DNA of 64,000 nt from Paraburkholderia sp. NMBU_R16 (GCF_013282575.1 NZ_JAAAYE010000028.1:16568-80567), one strand, 5' to 3'; shown: positions 30,306 to 40,309, counted from the stretch's first letter. Numbers and translations: made by a program. Notes: generated by a model not told the origin, from the sequence alone.

Positions 30306-30977
30306 TCAGGCACCCCGGACGACGATCGCGTGAACGCGATAGGGACCGTGCGCGCCCAGCACGATGGTCTGCTCGATGTCGCCCGTGCGCGAAGGTCCCG
30401 AGATGAAATTAACTGCGCGCGGCAACTGCCCGCGCTCCGCACGCAGGAGGGCGAATGCCTCCTCATGCCCGGCAACGATGCGCGAAGCGGACACGACGGC
30501 GATATGGGTCTCGGGCAGGAGTCCCGCCGAGACCTCCATGCCGGGCCCTGAAAGCAGCGCGAGCGAGCCGGTTTCGGCCGTCGCGCAAAAACAGCCGGTG
30601 ATGCCGATCAGATCGGCGTCTTGCGGTTTGCGAAACTCGACCGACAGACCCGCCTGCGCCCACGGCAGCGGCTCCAGATCCCGCCACGCAACGGCGCGCA
30701 CCGGCAAACCACCCGCTGCCAGATAACGCGCGACAGCCTCGGGGACCTCGGCGAGCGTCGCCACTTCGTCTACGGTAGTGCCCATGAGACGCGCTTCTGC
30801 GATGAACCGCGCGACAAGCCCGGCGGCATCCTCAGGCATCGGAGGACGCGGCCCCGCCGGATGCCGCGCGAGATAATCGGCCGCGGCCTCGAGTTCGTCC
30901 GCCTCCGGCTGCGCAGCACGACCGCTCGCGGCGCGTATGCGCGCGAGGATGTTGCGGCGGGCAGCCGTTGTATCCAT
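30306..30977 (-). CDS. lutC: LUD-domain protein, LutC/YkgG-like
   Basis: A 223-residue LUD-domain protein. In lactate-using bacteria LutC works with the iron-sulfur proteins LutA and LutB to oxidise L-lactate. Here it is alone, between nhaD and pncB, with no lutA or lutB in the window. Conserved features are LIGITGCFCATAETGSLALLSGPG and RTGDIEQTIVLGAHGPYRVHAIVV at the end. The start at 30977 has GGAGA directly upstream. The activity of a solitary copy is uncertain. Confidence 0.82.
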   Translation of the reverse strand: MDTTAARRNILARIRAASGRAAQPEADELEAAADYLARHPAGPRPPMPEDAAGLVARFIAEARLMGTTVDEVATLAEVPEAVARYLAAGGLPVRAVAWRDLEPLPWAQAGLSVEFRKPQDADLIGITGCFCATAETGSLALLSGPGMEVSAGLLPETHIAVVSASRIVAGHEEAFALLRAERGQLPRAVNFISGPSRTGDIEQTIVLGAHGPYRVHAIVVRGA

Positions 30978-31109
30978 GACGATTCTCCTTGGCGACATCG
31001 AATGGCCGATTATACCGATGGACTTTTTCGAGATATACCGTCCCGACGGGCGAACCGGACGAAGCGCCGCAAATGAGACGATTCTCGGCGATGCCGGCGA
31101 ACCGCCGCG

Positions 31110-32306
31110 CTACTCGCCGCCGACGTCGATCGGTGTCGTGATGCCGAAGACCTGTCGTAAATAAGCGATGTAGGCTTTGTCGTCGCACATGTTCTTGCCC
31201 GGCGAATCGGAGAGCTTCGCGACGGGCTGGCCATTGCAGCGGACCATCTTGATGACGATCTGCAGCGGACTGTAGCCGAGATCGTTGGTGAGATTGGTGC
31301 CGACGCCGAACGCGAGTTTGCAGCGTCCGCGAAACCGTTCATAGAGCTGCAGCACCTTGGGGATGTCGAGCGCGTCCGAGAAGACGAGCACCTTCGTACG
31401 CGGATCGCAGCGATTCTCTTCGTAGTGGCGCAGGAGTTGCTCGCCCCATTCGAACGGATCGCCCGAATCGTGGCGCGCGCCGTCGAACAGCTTGCAGAAA
31501 TACATGTCGAAGTCGCGCAGGAACGCCTGCATGCCGTAGACGTCCGACAGCGCGATGCCGAGATCGCCCCGGTACTCTTTTGCCCAGACCTCGAAACCGT
31601 AGGTCTGCGAGTCGCGCAGCCGCGGCCCGAGCGCCTGGCAGGCCTGCAAGTACTCGTGGGCCATCGTGCCGAGCGGCGTGAGACCGTGCTTTTTCGCGTA
31701 ATAGACGTTGCTCGTGCCGGCAAACTGCTCGCCGATCCCGCTCATCAGCGTAAGCAGCACTTCTTCGTGCCAGCGCCGCGAGAAGCGCCGCCGGGTGCCG
31801 TAATCGGCGATCTTGCAATCGGCGAACTCGGGGCGCGCGCCGAGCAGCGCAATCTTCTCGCGCAGGCGCTCGCGACCGATCGCGTAATCGGGCTGACGCT
31901 GCGTATTGCGGAAGTAGACCTCGTTCACGATGGCCAGCACCGGAATCTCGAAGAGAATCGTGTGCAACCAGGGGCCGTTGATGACGATGTCGATCTCGCC
32001 GTTGCGTTTGGGGGACGGCGAAACCGAGATGTACTTCTCGTTCAGGTGAAAGAGCGCGAGAAAGTCGACGAAATCGCTTTTGATGAAGCGCATACGGCGC
32101 AGATAGTCGAGTTCGTCCTCGTTGAACGAAACCCGGCAGAGCTGGCGAATCTCGTCGCGAATCTCTTCGACGTACGGCGTGAGATCGACGTTCGGCGTAC
32201 GGCAGCGGAACCGATACTCCACGTTCGCCGCGGGGAAATGATGCAGCACCACCTGCATCATCGTGAACTTGTAAAGATCGGTGTCGAGCAGCGAGGTAAT
32301 GATCAT
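31110..32306 (-). CDS. pncB: Nicotinate phosphoribosyltransferase
   Basis: Makes nicotinate mononucleotide from nicotinate and PRPP in the NAD salvage pathway. The 398-residue protein begins [20 protein letters not shown], the PncB signature, and contains [36 protein letters not shown] (with the autophosphorylated His region) and [18 protein letters not shown] 32306 is chosen over a GTG three codons earlier. It is divergent from fdxA. Confidence 0.96.
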   Translation of the reverse strand: MIITSLLDTDLYKFTMMQVVLHHFPAANVEYRFRCRTPNVDLTPYVEEIRDEIRQLCRVSFNEDELDYLRRMRFIKSDFVDFLALFHLNEKYISVSPSPKRNGEIDIVINGPWLHTILFEIPVLAIVNEVYFRNTQRQPDYAIGRERLREKIALLGARPEFADCKIADYGTRRRFSRRWHEEVLLTLMSGIGEQFAGTSNVYYAKKHGLTPLGTMAHEYLQACQALGPRLRDSQTYGFEVWAKEYRGDLGIALSDVYGMQAFLRDFDMYFCKLFDGARHDSGDPFEWGEQLLRHYEENRCDPRTKVLVFSDALDIPKVLQLYERFRGRCKLAFGVGTNLTNDLGYSPLQIVIKMVRCNGQPVAKLSDSPGKNMCDDKAYIAYLRQVFGITTPIDVGGE

Positions 32307-32494
32307 GGAACGCACGTGCCACAGAGCCTGTCGATGGGAACCCCTATTCTTGCACTACTTCGCGCGGCGCACGCCAAAAGAAGCAATGGCAGGCTGCCCG
32401 CGCGCGGACGTCGCACTTCGCGCGCCATAAACTAATCACGAATCAATCTAAAGCGGAGTCGGGGCGTTTGGCCGATCGGGCCTTTACCTTACGC

Positions 32495-32500
32495 TACAAT
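32495..32500 (+). promoter_or_regulatory. Candidate -10 element for fdxA
   Basis: TACAAT, 58 bases upstream of the fdxA start, in an AT-richer pocket. No good -35 hexamer stands at the right spacing, so this is tentative. Confidence 0.3.
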
Positions 32501-32557
32501 ATCTCGTTTGCTCGCCTGGCATCCGCTTCCCCCGATATTCCGTATGCAGGAGTTTGA

Positions 32558-32881
32558 ATGACTCACGTTGTGACCGAAAGCTGCATCAAGTGCAAATACA
32601 CCGACTGCGTGGACGTCTGTCCGGTCGACTGCTTTCGCGAAGGTCCCAACTTCCTCGCGATCGATCCCGATGAATGCATCGACTGCGCCGTGTGCGTGGC
32701 CGAGTGCCCGGTGAATGCGATCTACGCCGAGGAAGACGTCCCCGGCGATCAGCAGCAGTTCATCGAACTGAATGCCGAGCTGGCCAAAGGCTGGCCGAGC
32801 ATTACGAAGACCAAAGGGGCGCTGCCCGAAGCCGATCAGTGGAAAGACGTCGCGGAAAAGCTGAGCCAGCTCGAACGATAA
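32558..32881 (+). CDS. fdxA: Seven-iron ferredoxin FdxA
   Basis: A 107-residue ferredoxin with one 3Fe-4S and one 4Fe-4S cluster. The cysteines appear as [18 protein letters not shown] near the start and [17 protein letters not shown] at about 40-55, followed by the family's acidic C-terminal extension ([14 protein letters not shown]). It transfers electrons in the cytoplasm; the partner is unknown. AGGAG lies upstream of the ATG. Confidence 0.96.
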   Translation: MTHVVTESCIKCKYTDCVDVCPVDCFREGPNFLAIDPDECIDCAVCVAECPVNAIYAEEDVPGDQQQFIELNAELAKGWPSITKTKGALPEADQWKDVAEKLSQLER

Positions 32882-33063
32882 CGCGTCGAACGCTCGCCGA
32901 ATGCGCCGGTTCTTGCGCGCCGGCGTGTTCGTCCCCCGCGCCACCGCCCCTGCTCCTCGCGCGGTTTGCACGGCTTTGCCTCTGATGACAGACCGTGCTT
33001 CGAGCACCCGGGGTATTGACAGTACCGGCGTCGCCCCATAGAATCTCGCTTCTCTGCTGTTGT

Positions 33064-33139
33064 TCCCCGATAGCTCAGTCGGTAGAGCGCCGGACTGTTA
33101 ATCCGTAGGTCCCTGGTTCGAGCCCAGGTCGGGGAGCCA
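33064..33139 (+). tRNA. tRNA-Asn (GTT), copy 1
   Basis: A 76-base cloverleaf with encoded CCA: acceptor TCCCCGA/TCGGGGA, D arm GCTC/GAGC, anticodon loop CTGTTAA with anticodon GTT, and T arm CCTGG-TTCGAGC-CCAGG. It is identical to the copy at 33216, and a terminator follows at 33153. Confidence 0.98.
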
Positions 33140-33152
33140 AAGAATGCACGCG

Positions 33153-33183
33153 AAGAGCCCGTTCTCAAGACGGGCTCTTTTGC
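33153..33183 (+). terminator. Terminator after tRNA-Asn copy 1
   Basis: AAGAGCCCGT (33153-33162) pairs with ACGGGCTCTT (33170-33179) through a 7-base loop, followed by TTT. It ends transcription between the two tRNA copies. Confidence 0.8.
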
Positions 33184-33215
33184 ATCGAGCTCGTTAGATT
33201 CAGCAGCCAGTCTTT

Positions 33216-33291
33216 TCCCCGATAGCTCAGTCGGTAGAGCGCCGGACTGTTAATCCGTAGGTCCCTGGTTCGAGCCCAGGTCGGGGAGCCA
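33216..33291 (+). tRNA. tRNA-Asn (GTT), copy 2
   Basis: Base-for-base identical to the 33064-33139 copy, including the CCA end and one matching base before and two after. A direct duplication with a 152-base period. Anticodon GTT. It has its own downstream terminator. Confidence 0.98.
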
Positions 33292-33305
33292 AATACGCGC
33301 AGGCA

Positions 33306-33344
33306 AGCGAAAGGCCCGCCCACCCGGCGGGCCTTTCGCTTTGG
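33306..33344 (+). terminator. Strong terminator after tRNA-Asn copy 2
   Basis: A perfect 15-bp stem, AGCGAAAGGCCCGCC (33306-33320) with GGCGGGCCTTTCGCT (33326-33340), loop CACCC. It is followed by a short T stretch. Confidence 0.88.
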
Positions 33345-33447
33345 CGGTCCCATGCGCCTTCGCCACCTGTGTTACCGTTTCGAGATAACGGTCGCCCCCT
33401 CGCAGCCAAGCTTTTTCGCGGCTCGCGCGCCTCTTTGATCGACGCCC

Positions 33448-34278
33448 ATGACTTTGCCCCGCTTTCGCGACTCAGCCCGCTACTGGCGCACGCCGCTCGT
33501 GCCCGGAGCCGAGATGCTGACTGCCGAATACCGCGAGCACACGTTCGCGCCGCACTGGCACGAGGCGTATACCGTGGCGGTGATCGAGGCGGGCGCCGAG
33601 GGCTACGACTATCGCGGGACCCATCATGTCGCCGATGCGGGCATGGTACCCATCATCAATCCGGGCGAGGTTCACACCGGCTCGCGCGCGATCGAGGCCG
33701 GCTGGCGCTACCGTGTGCTGTATGTGCCGATCGACTATGTCGAACGCCTCGCCGAACAGGTTGCGAACAAGCGGCAGGCGATGCCGTGGTTTCAGGTAGA
33801 GCCGATACGCGATACCGATCTGGCCGTGCGCATTGCGCGCGCGCATCGCCTGCTGGAGGACGGCACGAATTCGCTTGCCGCCGAGACCGCACTTCTCGAC
33901 GCATTGACGACGCTCGTCACCCGCCATGCGCAAGCGCGGCCGGATCCCGCGCTCGCCGGCATCGATCATCCGCGCGTCGCCGCGATGCAGGCGCGGCTGG
34001 CTGCGGATCTCTCGGAATCGCTGAGCCTCACCGAACTCGCGAGCGAAGTCGGGCTTTCCGCGTTCCACGCGGCGCGCCTGTTCGCGCGCGCGACAGGCCT
34101 GCCACCGCACGCATGGCGCAACCAGTTGCGGCTGCAACGCGCGCTCGCGCCGTTGCGGGCCGGCGTGCCCGTCACCGAGGTCGCCGCCGCAAGCGGGTTC
34201 ACGGACCAAAGCCACTTCACCCGGCACTTCCGGCGCATGTTCGGCGTGCCGCCGGGCCGCTGGCAGACGACGAGCTGA
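33448..34278 (+). CDS. AraC-family transcriptional regulator next to azlCD
   Basis: A 276-residue regulator. The N-terminal half is a cupin-like sensing domain (HTFAPHWHEAYTVAVIEAG, with histidines at the fold's usual positions). The C-terminal 100 residues hold two helix-turn-helix motifs (LSLTELASEVGLSAFHAARLF and VTEVAAASGFTDQSHFTRHF), ending in the AraC signature FRRMFGVPPGRWQ. It lies 109 bases before azlC on the same strand and probably controls branched-chain amino acid export; the ligand is not known. Confidence 0.92.
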   Translation: MTLPRFRDSARYWRTPLVPGAEMLTAEYREHTFAPHWHEAYTVAVIEAGAEGYDYRGTHHVADAGMVPIINPGEVHTGSRAIEAGWRYRVLYVPIDYVERLAEQVANKRQAMPWFQVEPIRDTDLAVRIARAHRLLEDGTNSLAAETALLDALTTLVTRHAQARPDPALAGIDHPRVAAMQARLAADLSESLSLTELASEVGLSAFHAARLFARATGLPPHAWRNQLRLQRALAPLRAGVPVTEVAAASGFTDQSHFTRHFRRMFGVPPGRWQTTS

Positions 34279-34387
34279 ACGTTCGCTCGCCGCGGCCCGG
34301 GCCTGCCCGCGTAAGCGCCCAGCGCAAGAACATACAAGCTCCTTTTCCCACGCACGGCTAAGCTCGGCGGGAAAGGAGGATTCGGCA

Positions 34388-35116
34388 GTGAACCCACGCA
34401 CTTCGCTCAACGAATTTGCCGACGGCGCGCGCGACATGGTCCCGATGATGGTCGGCGCGGCGCCGTTCGGCGTCATTTTCGGCACGCTCGTGAGCTCTGG
34501 CCCGCTGCATCTGTGGCAGGGCCAGCTGATGTCGCTGACGGTATTCGCCGGCTCGGCCCAGTTCATCGCGCTCGGCCTCATCGCCGGTCATGCCGGGCTC
34601 GCCGTGGTATGGGCGACCACGTTCATCGTCAATCTGCGCCATCTGCTCTACAGCGCGACGCTCGCACCCTATGTCGCGAAGCTGCCGGCGCGCTGGCGAT
34701 GGGCGCTCGCGGCAGTCCTGACCGACGAGGTCTTCGCCGTCGCCTACGCGCACTATCGCCACGCCCCGCCCGGGGCGATCGGTCCGCATTACTTCCTCGG
34801 CGCAGGGGTCGCCATGTACGTGAACTGGCAGATCTGGACCCTCGTCGGACTGCTGTTCGGGGCCGCGTTTCCGCGTCTGCAATCGATGGGCCTCGATTTC
34901 GCCATGGTCGCCACCTTCATTGCGATCGTCGTGCCGCAGCTCGTCGCCCTGCGCTTCATCGCGGCCGCACTGACAGCCGGCGTTCTCGCGCTGGCCTGCG
35001 CCGCATGGCCCTACAAGCTCGGGTTGCTCGCGGCCGTGGCGGGAGGTGTCGCGGTCGGCGTGGTGCTGTCGCGTCCGTGGGCTCGCCGGCCGGCGCATGC
35101 GGAGGCCACTCAATGA
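34388..35116 (+). CDS. azlC: Branched-chain amino acid exporter, large subunit AzlC
   Basis: A 242-residue AzlC-family membrane protein with several membrane segments, starting PMMVGAAPFGVIFGTLVSSG. The family exports branched-chain amino acids or analogues with the small subunit AzlD. It has a GTG start with a near-perfect AAGGAGG ribosome-binding site about 9 bases upstream. It overlaps azlD by ATGA, so the two subunits are translationally coupled. Confidence 0.93.
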   Translation: MNPRTSLNEFADGARDMVPMMVGAAPFGVIFGTLVSSGPLHLWQGQLMSLTVFAGSAQFIALGLIAGHAGLAVVWATTFIVNLRHLLYSATLAPYVAKLPARWRWALAAVLTDEVFAVAYAHYRHAPPGAIGPHYFLGAGVAMYVNWQIWTLVGLLFGAAFPRLQSMGLDFAMVATFIAIVVPQLVALRFIAAALTAGVLALACAAWPYKLGLLAAVAGGVAVGVVLSRPWARRPAHAEATQ

Positions 35117-35436
35117 ATGCGGTCGTCCTCATCCTCGGCATGGCCGTCATTACGTGCCTGATCCGCGCCACGCTCTTCGTGCTCGGCGAGCGCGTTACGT
35201 TCCCGCCGCTCGTGCGCACCGCGCTCGGCTTCGTCCCCGTTACCGTCCTGACGGCCATCATCGTACCGATGGCCCTGGCGCCGCATGGCGGGCAGCCGGA
35301 GCTCACCTGGCGCAACCCGCAGCTCGTCGGCGCACTCGCCGCCTGCGTCGTATCCGCCGCCACGCGCAGACCGCTCGTCACGATCGCGGCCGGGCTCATC
35401 GTCTTCTTCGCCTGGCAATGGCTCGTCGCGCACTGA
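35113..35436 (+). CDS. azlD: Branched-chain amino acid exporter, small subunit AzlD
   Basis: A 107-residue AzlD protein with about four membrane segments, beginning MNAVVLILGMAVITCLIRATLF and containing LVRTALGFVPVTVLTAIIVP. Its start overlaps the azlC stop. The pair forms a two-subunit exporter in the inner membrane by family knowledge. The next 242 bases (35437-35678) hold no supported gene. Confidence 0.93.
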   Translation: MNAVVLILGMAVITCLIRATLFVLGERVTFPPLVRTALGFVPVTVLTAIIVPMALAPHGGQPELTWRNPQLVGALAACVVSAATRRPLVTIAAGLIVFFAWQWLVAH

Positions 35437-35678
35437 TCCGGTGCACGAAAACCGCCTCAAGTTCCGGCTCGCGCGGCCGATAAACAGACGAAACGCGTGC
35501 GCCGGACAGCAGCCGGGCTGCACGCCTCGTACTTGGGATACATCGACGCCGCGTGGAACGTGCGGATTGCGCACGCGCCGGCACTCGGCCGCGAGGCGAG
35601 GCGCACGGCATGTCGATGTCCCGCCCGCGCGTCGGCGCCGGCGCACACGCACGGACGGACGAGCTATCAGGACATGCC

Positions 35679-36446
35679 ATGGGTCAGATCACCCTTTCTC
35701 TTCGAGATGAGACCATTGCCTCGCTGCACAAGGACTTCGAAGCCTTCGTGCGCGTGTCGCTGAAGCTCGACCCGCAATTCGCGACGCCGTCGTTCGAGGA
35801 TTTCCTGCGCGCGAAGCTGCTCGACAACATGGTGCCGCTGACCGAGCACGCTGTGCAGCGCATGCTCCAGGGCGGTCAATACGCATGGGCCAAGCGCACG
35901 CTCGACAAGGAATTTCCCGACGTCGTCGCGATCCTCGTGCGACAAGCCGAGGAGTTCGGCTTCGCATTCGCTTACCGCTCGCAATGGACGCCGGAGGAGC
36001 TGGCCAAAGCCTGCCGCGACTGGGCCGCGGCCATCGTCAAGGAAGCCGGCGGCGACGCGGCGCTCGTCGATCCGCTCTCGGCGCAAATCAAATCGTCGGC
36101 CAAGGACATCCTGGCGCTCGAAGAAAAAATGCAGACGCCCGCCTGGCGTCTGGCGGAATCGCTGCGCCAGCGCGTCTACGAAGCCAAGATCGCCTGCGAG
36201 ACGAGCGTCGGCAGCACGGCGCGCGAGAAACTCGGGGAGCTACGCGGCCTGCTCAAGCTGGGGCTCGCGCACGGTTCGTTCCAAAAGCAGGAAGCTCAGC
36301 AGATCATGGAATTCCTGCGCCTGCTCAAGCCCGAAATCTTTGTCGAAGAGCCGTACGACATTTTTTCGCGCATGGCAGTCTGGCTGCGCAATTTCTTTAT
36401 GCCACCCACGCAGCAGCCTCGCGCCCAAGAGCGCCGCCAGCGCTAG
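35679..36446 (+). CDS. Conserved protein of unknown function (255 aa)
   Basis: I do not recognise the family. The protein is predicted to be helical and soluble, with repeated charged helices (GGQYAWAKRTLDKEFPDVVA, WTPEELAKACRDWAAAIVKE, SLRQRVYEAKIACET). The C-terminus is basic and Gln/Arg-rich (QQPRAQERRQR). No signal peptide or membrane segment is certain, though a hydrophobic patch (MAVWLRNFFMPP) lies near the end. ATG 35679 is preferred over the open frame's upstream start because the upstream part is Arg/Ala-rich noise. It stands alone between azlD and the S4 gene. Confidence 0.75.
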   Translation: MGQITLSLRDETIASLHKDFEAFVRVSLKLDPQFATPSFEDFLRAKLLDNMVPLTEHAVQRMLQGGQYAWAKRTLDKEFPDVVAILVRQAEEFGFAFAYRSQWTPEELAKACRDWAAAIVKEAGGDAALVDPLSAQIKSSAKDILALEEKMQTPAWRLAESLRQRVYEAKIACETSVGSTAREKLGELRGLLKLGLAHGSFQKQEAQQIMEFLRLLKPEIFVEEPYDIFSRMAVWLRNFFMPPTQQPRAQERRQR

Positions 36447-36582
36447 CGGAGCGGGCGCTCACGCCCGGCATTCCACGCATGCGGTCCGCGCCGGCCAACG
36501 CGAATCGGACTTGTCCTATTCCCCCACCCCGCTACTTGGCTTATGATGCGTGCCCTGTCTTCCCTCGGTGCGCGCATTTGCC

Positions 36583-36804
36583 ATGGCCAATCTCAATTTC
36601 ACGCTCACCGGCGAATACGTCGAATTGCACAATCTGCTCAAGGTGACGGGGCTGGCCGATAGCGGCGGCTCGGCGAAGATGCTCGTCGCCTCGGGCGCCG
36701 TCAAGGTCGATGGCCGCCCCGAGCTACGCAAGACCTGCAAGATTCGCGCAGGCCAGGTCGTCATGTTGGGCGATACACGCATCGCCGTGCTCGAAGCGCC
36801 GTGA
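36583..36804 (+). CDS. Small S4-domain RNA-binding protein (YbcJ-like)
   Basis: A 73-residue protein made of a single S4 RNA-binding fold: YVELHNLLKVTGLADSGGSAKM, then VASGAVKVDGRPELRKTCKIRAGQVV. In E. coli the YbcJ relative binds RNA; the target is unknown. The start at 36583 (MANLNFTLTG) fits the family; the upstream ATG at 36550 adds an unlikely extension. The MATE gene follows after 189 bases. Confidence 0.88.
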   Translation: MANLNFTLTGEYVELHNLLKVTGLADSGGSAKMLVASGAVKVDGRPELRKTCKIRAGQVVMLGDTRIAVLEAP

Positions 36805-36993
36805 ACCGCTCGCGCCGCTCGTAAGCGCCGCCGGTACCGCCCCGCCATTCGCCGACATGCGTTGCACCTGCCGCGGACAGGGGCATCCATCGACACGCAC
36901 GCCGCAACGCAATAAGCTTTCCGTTCTTTCGACCGAATCCGTCGCCCGTCTATCGCAGCCGCTTTGGCTGGCGCTTTGCGCTCTCGATCTCTC

Positions 36994-38394
36994 ATGTCGC
37001 ACTCAGGTCTCTCGCACGCCGCCGGCGCGCCACCCACGTTCTCCCGCCACGCCGCCGAAACGGCCCGGCTGGCGGCGCCGCTCGCAATCTCTCAGCTCTC
37101 GCAAATGGCGATGGGCGTGACCGACACCATCCTGCTGGGCTCGCTCGGGGCAGACGCGCTCGCGGCCGGCGGCCTCGGCGCCGGCATCTTTTTTGTCGTC
37201 GTCACGCTGTTGCAAGGGGTGCTCACTTCGGTCAGCGTCACCGTTGCCAACGCGCGCGGCGCCCAAGCCGAGGATCGCGTGCCGCATATTTATTGGACCG
37301 GCCTCGTACTGTCCGCGCTGCTCGCCGTGCCGGCGTTCGTTCTACTGTCGTTCAGCCAGCCCATCCTGCTGGCATTCGGCGAACCGGCCGCGCTCGCGCG
37401 TGACGTCGGTGCCTACACCGGCGTACTGCGCTGGGCGTCGCTCGGCAGTCTCATCGGCATCGGCATGATGCGCGCCTTCTTGCCGGCCATCGGCGCGGCC
37501 AAGCGGCTGCTCTGGATATCGATTGCCAGTGTCGGTGTCAACGCGGTGCTCAACTACGGTCTCATTCATGGTGCCTACGGATTGCCGCGGCTCGGCTTGC
37601 TGGGCTCCGCGGCGGCTACGTCGATCACCGTCTGGGCCACCGCGCTGGCGCTCGTCGTCTTGCTGCACGGCCGCCGGCGCTACCGCCACTTCGTCAGCGC
37701 GGCGCGCCCGAACATGCCGCTCATGGGCGAGCTCTTCGGCATCGGCTGGCCGGTGGCGATCACGTACGGTGTCGAGTCGATGCTCTTTCTGGGCACCGGT
37801 CTCACGATCGGCCTGCTCGGCGAGACGCAGCTCGCCGCGCATCAGATCGCGCTCAACGTGGCCTCCGTTTCGTTCATGGTGCCCCTCGCGATCGGCCAGG
37901 CAGCCAACGTTCGCGTGGGGTACTGGCTCGGCGCGGGGCAGCCTGTCGCCGCGCGGCACGCGGGCTTCGTGGCGCTCGGTCTTGGCATCGCGTTCATGTC
38001 GCTCTCCGGGCTCGTCCTGATCGTCGCGCCGCGCGCCATCGTCGGGCTCTACCTGCGGCTCGACGATCCAGCCAACGCCCCGACGGCGGCCATCGCGGCG
38101 TCGCTGCTCGGTGTGGCGGCGGTCTTCCAGATCGTCGACGGCATGCAGACGATCGGTTCCGGATGCTTGCGCGGCTTGAAAGACACGCGCATCCCCATGC
38201 TCGCCGCCGCCTTCGGCTATTGGGGCGTCGGCTTTCCAACCGGCTATGTGCTTGCATTCCATGCCGGCCTCGGCGCGCGTGGATTGTGGTGGGGGCTCGC
38301 CGCCGGGCTCGCGAGCGTCGCGCTCCTCATGACGCTGCGCTTCGATCGCATGACGCGCGCGACCCCGCGACGCCAGCCAACGACGCTAGGCTGA
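36994..38394 (+). CDS. MATE-family multidrug efflux protein
   Basis: A 466-residue transporter with the 12-segment MATE topology. The first helix pair starts LAAPLAISQLSQMAMGVTDTILLG, and the second half repeats the fold with WPVAITYGVESMLFLGTGLTIG. It should expel cationic drugs or dyes using sodium or protons, with NorM as the closest model; the substrate is not predictable. ATG 36994 is chosen over 36964. A weak terminator-like hairpin follows the stop. Confidence 0.92.
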   Translation: MSHSGLSHAAGAPPTFSRHAAETARLAAPLAISQLSQMAMGVTDTILLGSLGADALAAGGLGAGIFFVVVTLLQGVLTSVSVTVANARGAQAEDRVPHIYWTGLVLSALLAVPAFVLLSFSQPILLAFGEPAALARDVGAYTGVLRWASLGSLIGIGMMRAFLPAIGAAKRLLWISIASVGVNAVLNYGLIHGAYGLPRLGLLGSAAATSITVWATALALVVLLHGRRRYRHFVSAARPNMPLMGELFGIGWPVAITYGVESMLFLGTGLTIGLLGETQLAAHQIALNVASVSFMVPLAIGQAANVRVGYWLGAGQPVAARHAGFVALGLGIAFMSLSGLVLIVAPRAIVGLYLRLDDPANAPTAAIAASLLGVAAVFQIVDGMQTIGSGCLRGLKDTRIPMLAAAFGYWGVGFPTGYVLAFHAGLGARGLWWGLAAGLASVALLMTLRFDRMTRATPRRQPTTLG

Positions 38395-38408
38395 ATCGGC
38401 CAAACTCC

Positions 38409-38437
38409 AGGCCCCTGTCCGCATGGGCCTTCTTCTT
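38409..38437 (+). terminator. Weak terminator-like hairpin after the MATE gene
   Basis: AGGCCC (38409-38414) and GGGCCT (38425-38430) with a 10-base loop, followed by TCTTCTT. The stem is short, so confidence is low. Confidence 0.4.
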
Positions 38438-38537
38438 GCATGGATTGCGGGCAGTGCGCATAGAATGAGTTTTCGTGCCAGAGCAGACGGTTTTACTGCG
38501 GCGCAATAACCATTCTTGGCGACGGAGGGTCCGCAAC

Positions 38538-40241
38538 GTGTACCAATCGAGGCGAAAGCGATCGGCGCCGCATCCCGCGGGGTTGCCCGTTCAGCCACGC
38601 CTCGAAATCGCACGCTGCGCCGCGGCGCGGGAGGCAACGCGGCGTGCCGTCACCTTCGCGCTCGGTCTCGCCCTCGTGTTGCTGGCGGCATGTTCGACGC
38701 TGCCGCCCGCCACTTCGCTCCATCGCCCCGAAAGCCACGCGCTCGCCGACCCGCAAAATACACCGCTGGGCAAAGCGCTCGCCCCACTCGATGCGGCGCA
38801 TCCCGGCCAAACGGGCTTTCGTCTGCTGACCGATGGCACCGATGCACTGCAAATGCGCGTCGCACTCGCGCGCGCCGCAACGAAAACACTCGATCTGCAG
38901 TACTACATCGCCTCCGAGGATACGACCGGGCGGCTGCTGCTCGCCGCCGCGCTCTACGCGGCAGACCGCGGCGTACGCGTGCGCATGCTAGTCGACGATC
39001 TCAACTTCCACGACAGCCAGCGCCTCATGGCCGCCCTCTCGACGCATCCGTCGATCGAGGTACGCGTGTTCAATCCGTTCGGCAGCAGCCGCAGCGTTTT
39101 CGCGCGCACCGAAGACGTGTTCACGCGCATCGACCGCTTCACGCGACGTATGCATAACAAAGCGATGATCGCCGATGGTTCCGTGGCCATCGTCGGCGGG
39201 CGCAATCTCGGCGACGAGTATTTCAGTGCGAGCCCGACGCTGCAGTTTCGCGATCTCGACGTACTCGCCGCCGGCCCCATCGTGCAGCAGGTTTCCCGCA
39301 GTTTCGACATTTTCTGGTCGAGCGCACTCGCCTACCCCGTCGGCGCGCTAGAGAAACACCGTTACGCCCCCAAGGAACTCCACGATGTTCGCGAGGCATT
39401 GCGCGCGCATTGGCGAGCGCAAGCGCAGGCGGTCGGCGCAAAACCGCTCAACGGCGAATCGCTGGACGTGCAGATCTCGAAGAAAGAACTCGGCCTCGTA
39501 TGGGCTCCGGCACAGTTTGTCTTCGATTCACCGCGTAAAGTCACCGATGACGATGGCAGCTACCGCAGTCCGCCCATGCACCGGCTCGCGGATCTGCTGA
39601 AAAGTGCACAGCACGAAGTGCTGATTCTTTCCCCGTACTTCGTGCCGCACGATGCGGGCGTGAAGCTGCTCGGTTCGCTCACGCAGCGCGGCGTGCGGGT
39701 AGCGGTGGTGACCAATTCGATGGCCTCCACCGACGCCGTCGCAGTACAGGCGGGCTATAGCCCCTATCGCGTTCCATTGCTCAAGAACGGGGTTGAGCTC
39801 TATGAATTCCAACCGCTGCAGCAAAACGGCTCGCGCATTTTCCTGGGCTCGACTTCGCGCTCGAGCCTGCATGCGAAAGCTTATGTGATCGATCGGCGCA
39901 TGCTGGTGATCGGTTCACTGAACTTCGATCCGCGCTCCGCGCATCTGAACACCGAGCTCGCGCTTTTCATCGATAGTCCGACGCTGGCCCAAGCGAGCGC
40001 CTCGCTGATCCTTCGGGCCATGTCGCCGGACGCGAGTTTCCGGGTGACGCTGGCCACGCCAGAAGAAAACGCGCATCTACGCGCGCTCGGCGCTCCGGTG
40101 TCGGGCCTCGTCTGGACCGGCAACGAAACGTCGGGCAACACGACTTACCTGCGCAGTTGGTCGCTCGATCCCGAGGCCGGCTTCGTACGAAATGTCCTGA
40201 CGGGGCTATTCTTGTTGCTGCCGATCGATTCGCAGCTCTGA
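38538..40241 (+). CDS. Phospholipase D-type lipoprotein (cardiolipin synthase-like)
   Basis: A 567-residue protein with two HKD phospholipase D motifs: [18 protein letters not shown] at about 210 and [20 protein letters not shown] at about 445. The catalytic fold should hydrolyse or transfer phosphodiester head groups. A hydrophobic segment ends in LLAACS, a lipobox, so the mature protein is probably a periplasmic or outer-membrane lipoprotein, but the region before it is unusually long (about 50 residues). GTG 38538 is chosen because GGAGG lies 9 bases upstream; GTG 38475 is an alternative. Confidence 0.85.
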   Translation: MYQSRRKRSAPHPAGLPVQPRLEIARCAAAREATRRAVTFALGLALVLLAACSTLPPATSLHRPESHALADPQNTPLGKALAPLDAAHPGQTGFRLLTDGTDALQMRVALARAATKTLDLQYYIASEDTTGRLLLAAALYAADRGVRVRMLVDDLNFHDSQRLMAALSTHPSIEVRVFNPFGSSRSVFARTEDVFTRIDRFTRRMHNKAMIADGSVAIVGGRNLGDEYFSASPTLQFRDLDVLAAGPIVQQVSRSFDIFWSSALAYPVGALEKHRYAPKELHDVREALRAHWRAQAQAVGAKPLNGESLDVQISKKELGLVWAPAQFVFDSPRKVTDDDGSYRSPPMHRLADLLKSAQHEVLILSPYFVPHDAGVKLLGSLTQRGVRVAVVTNSMASTDAVAVQAGYSPYRVPLLKNGVELYEFQPLQQNGSRIFLGSTSRSSLHAKAYVIDRRMLVIGSLNFDPRSAHLNTELALFIDSPTLAQASASLILRAMSPDASFRVTLATPEENAHLRALGAPVSGLVWTGNETSGNTTYLRSWSLDPEAGFVRNVLTGLFLLLPIDSQL

Positions 40242-40309
40242 GCAGCAGCCGGTCAGCCCGGGTGCGGCTCTTCCTTCAATTTTCGATTGTCCAACCGACG
40301 GAGCGCTTC

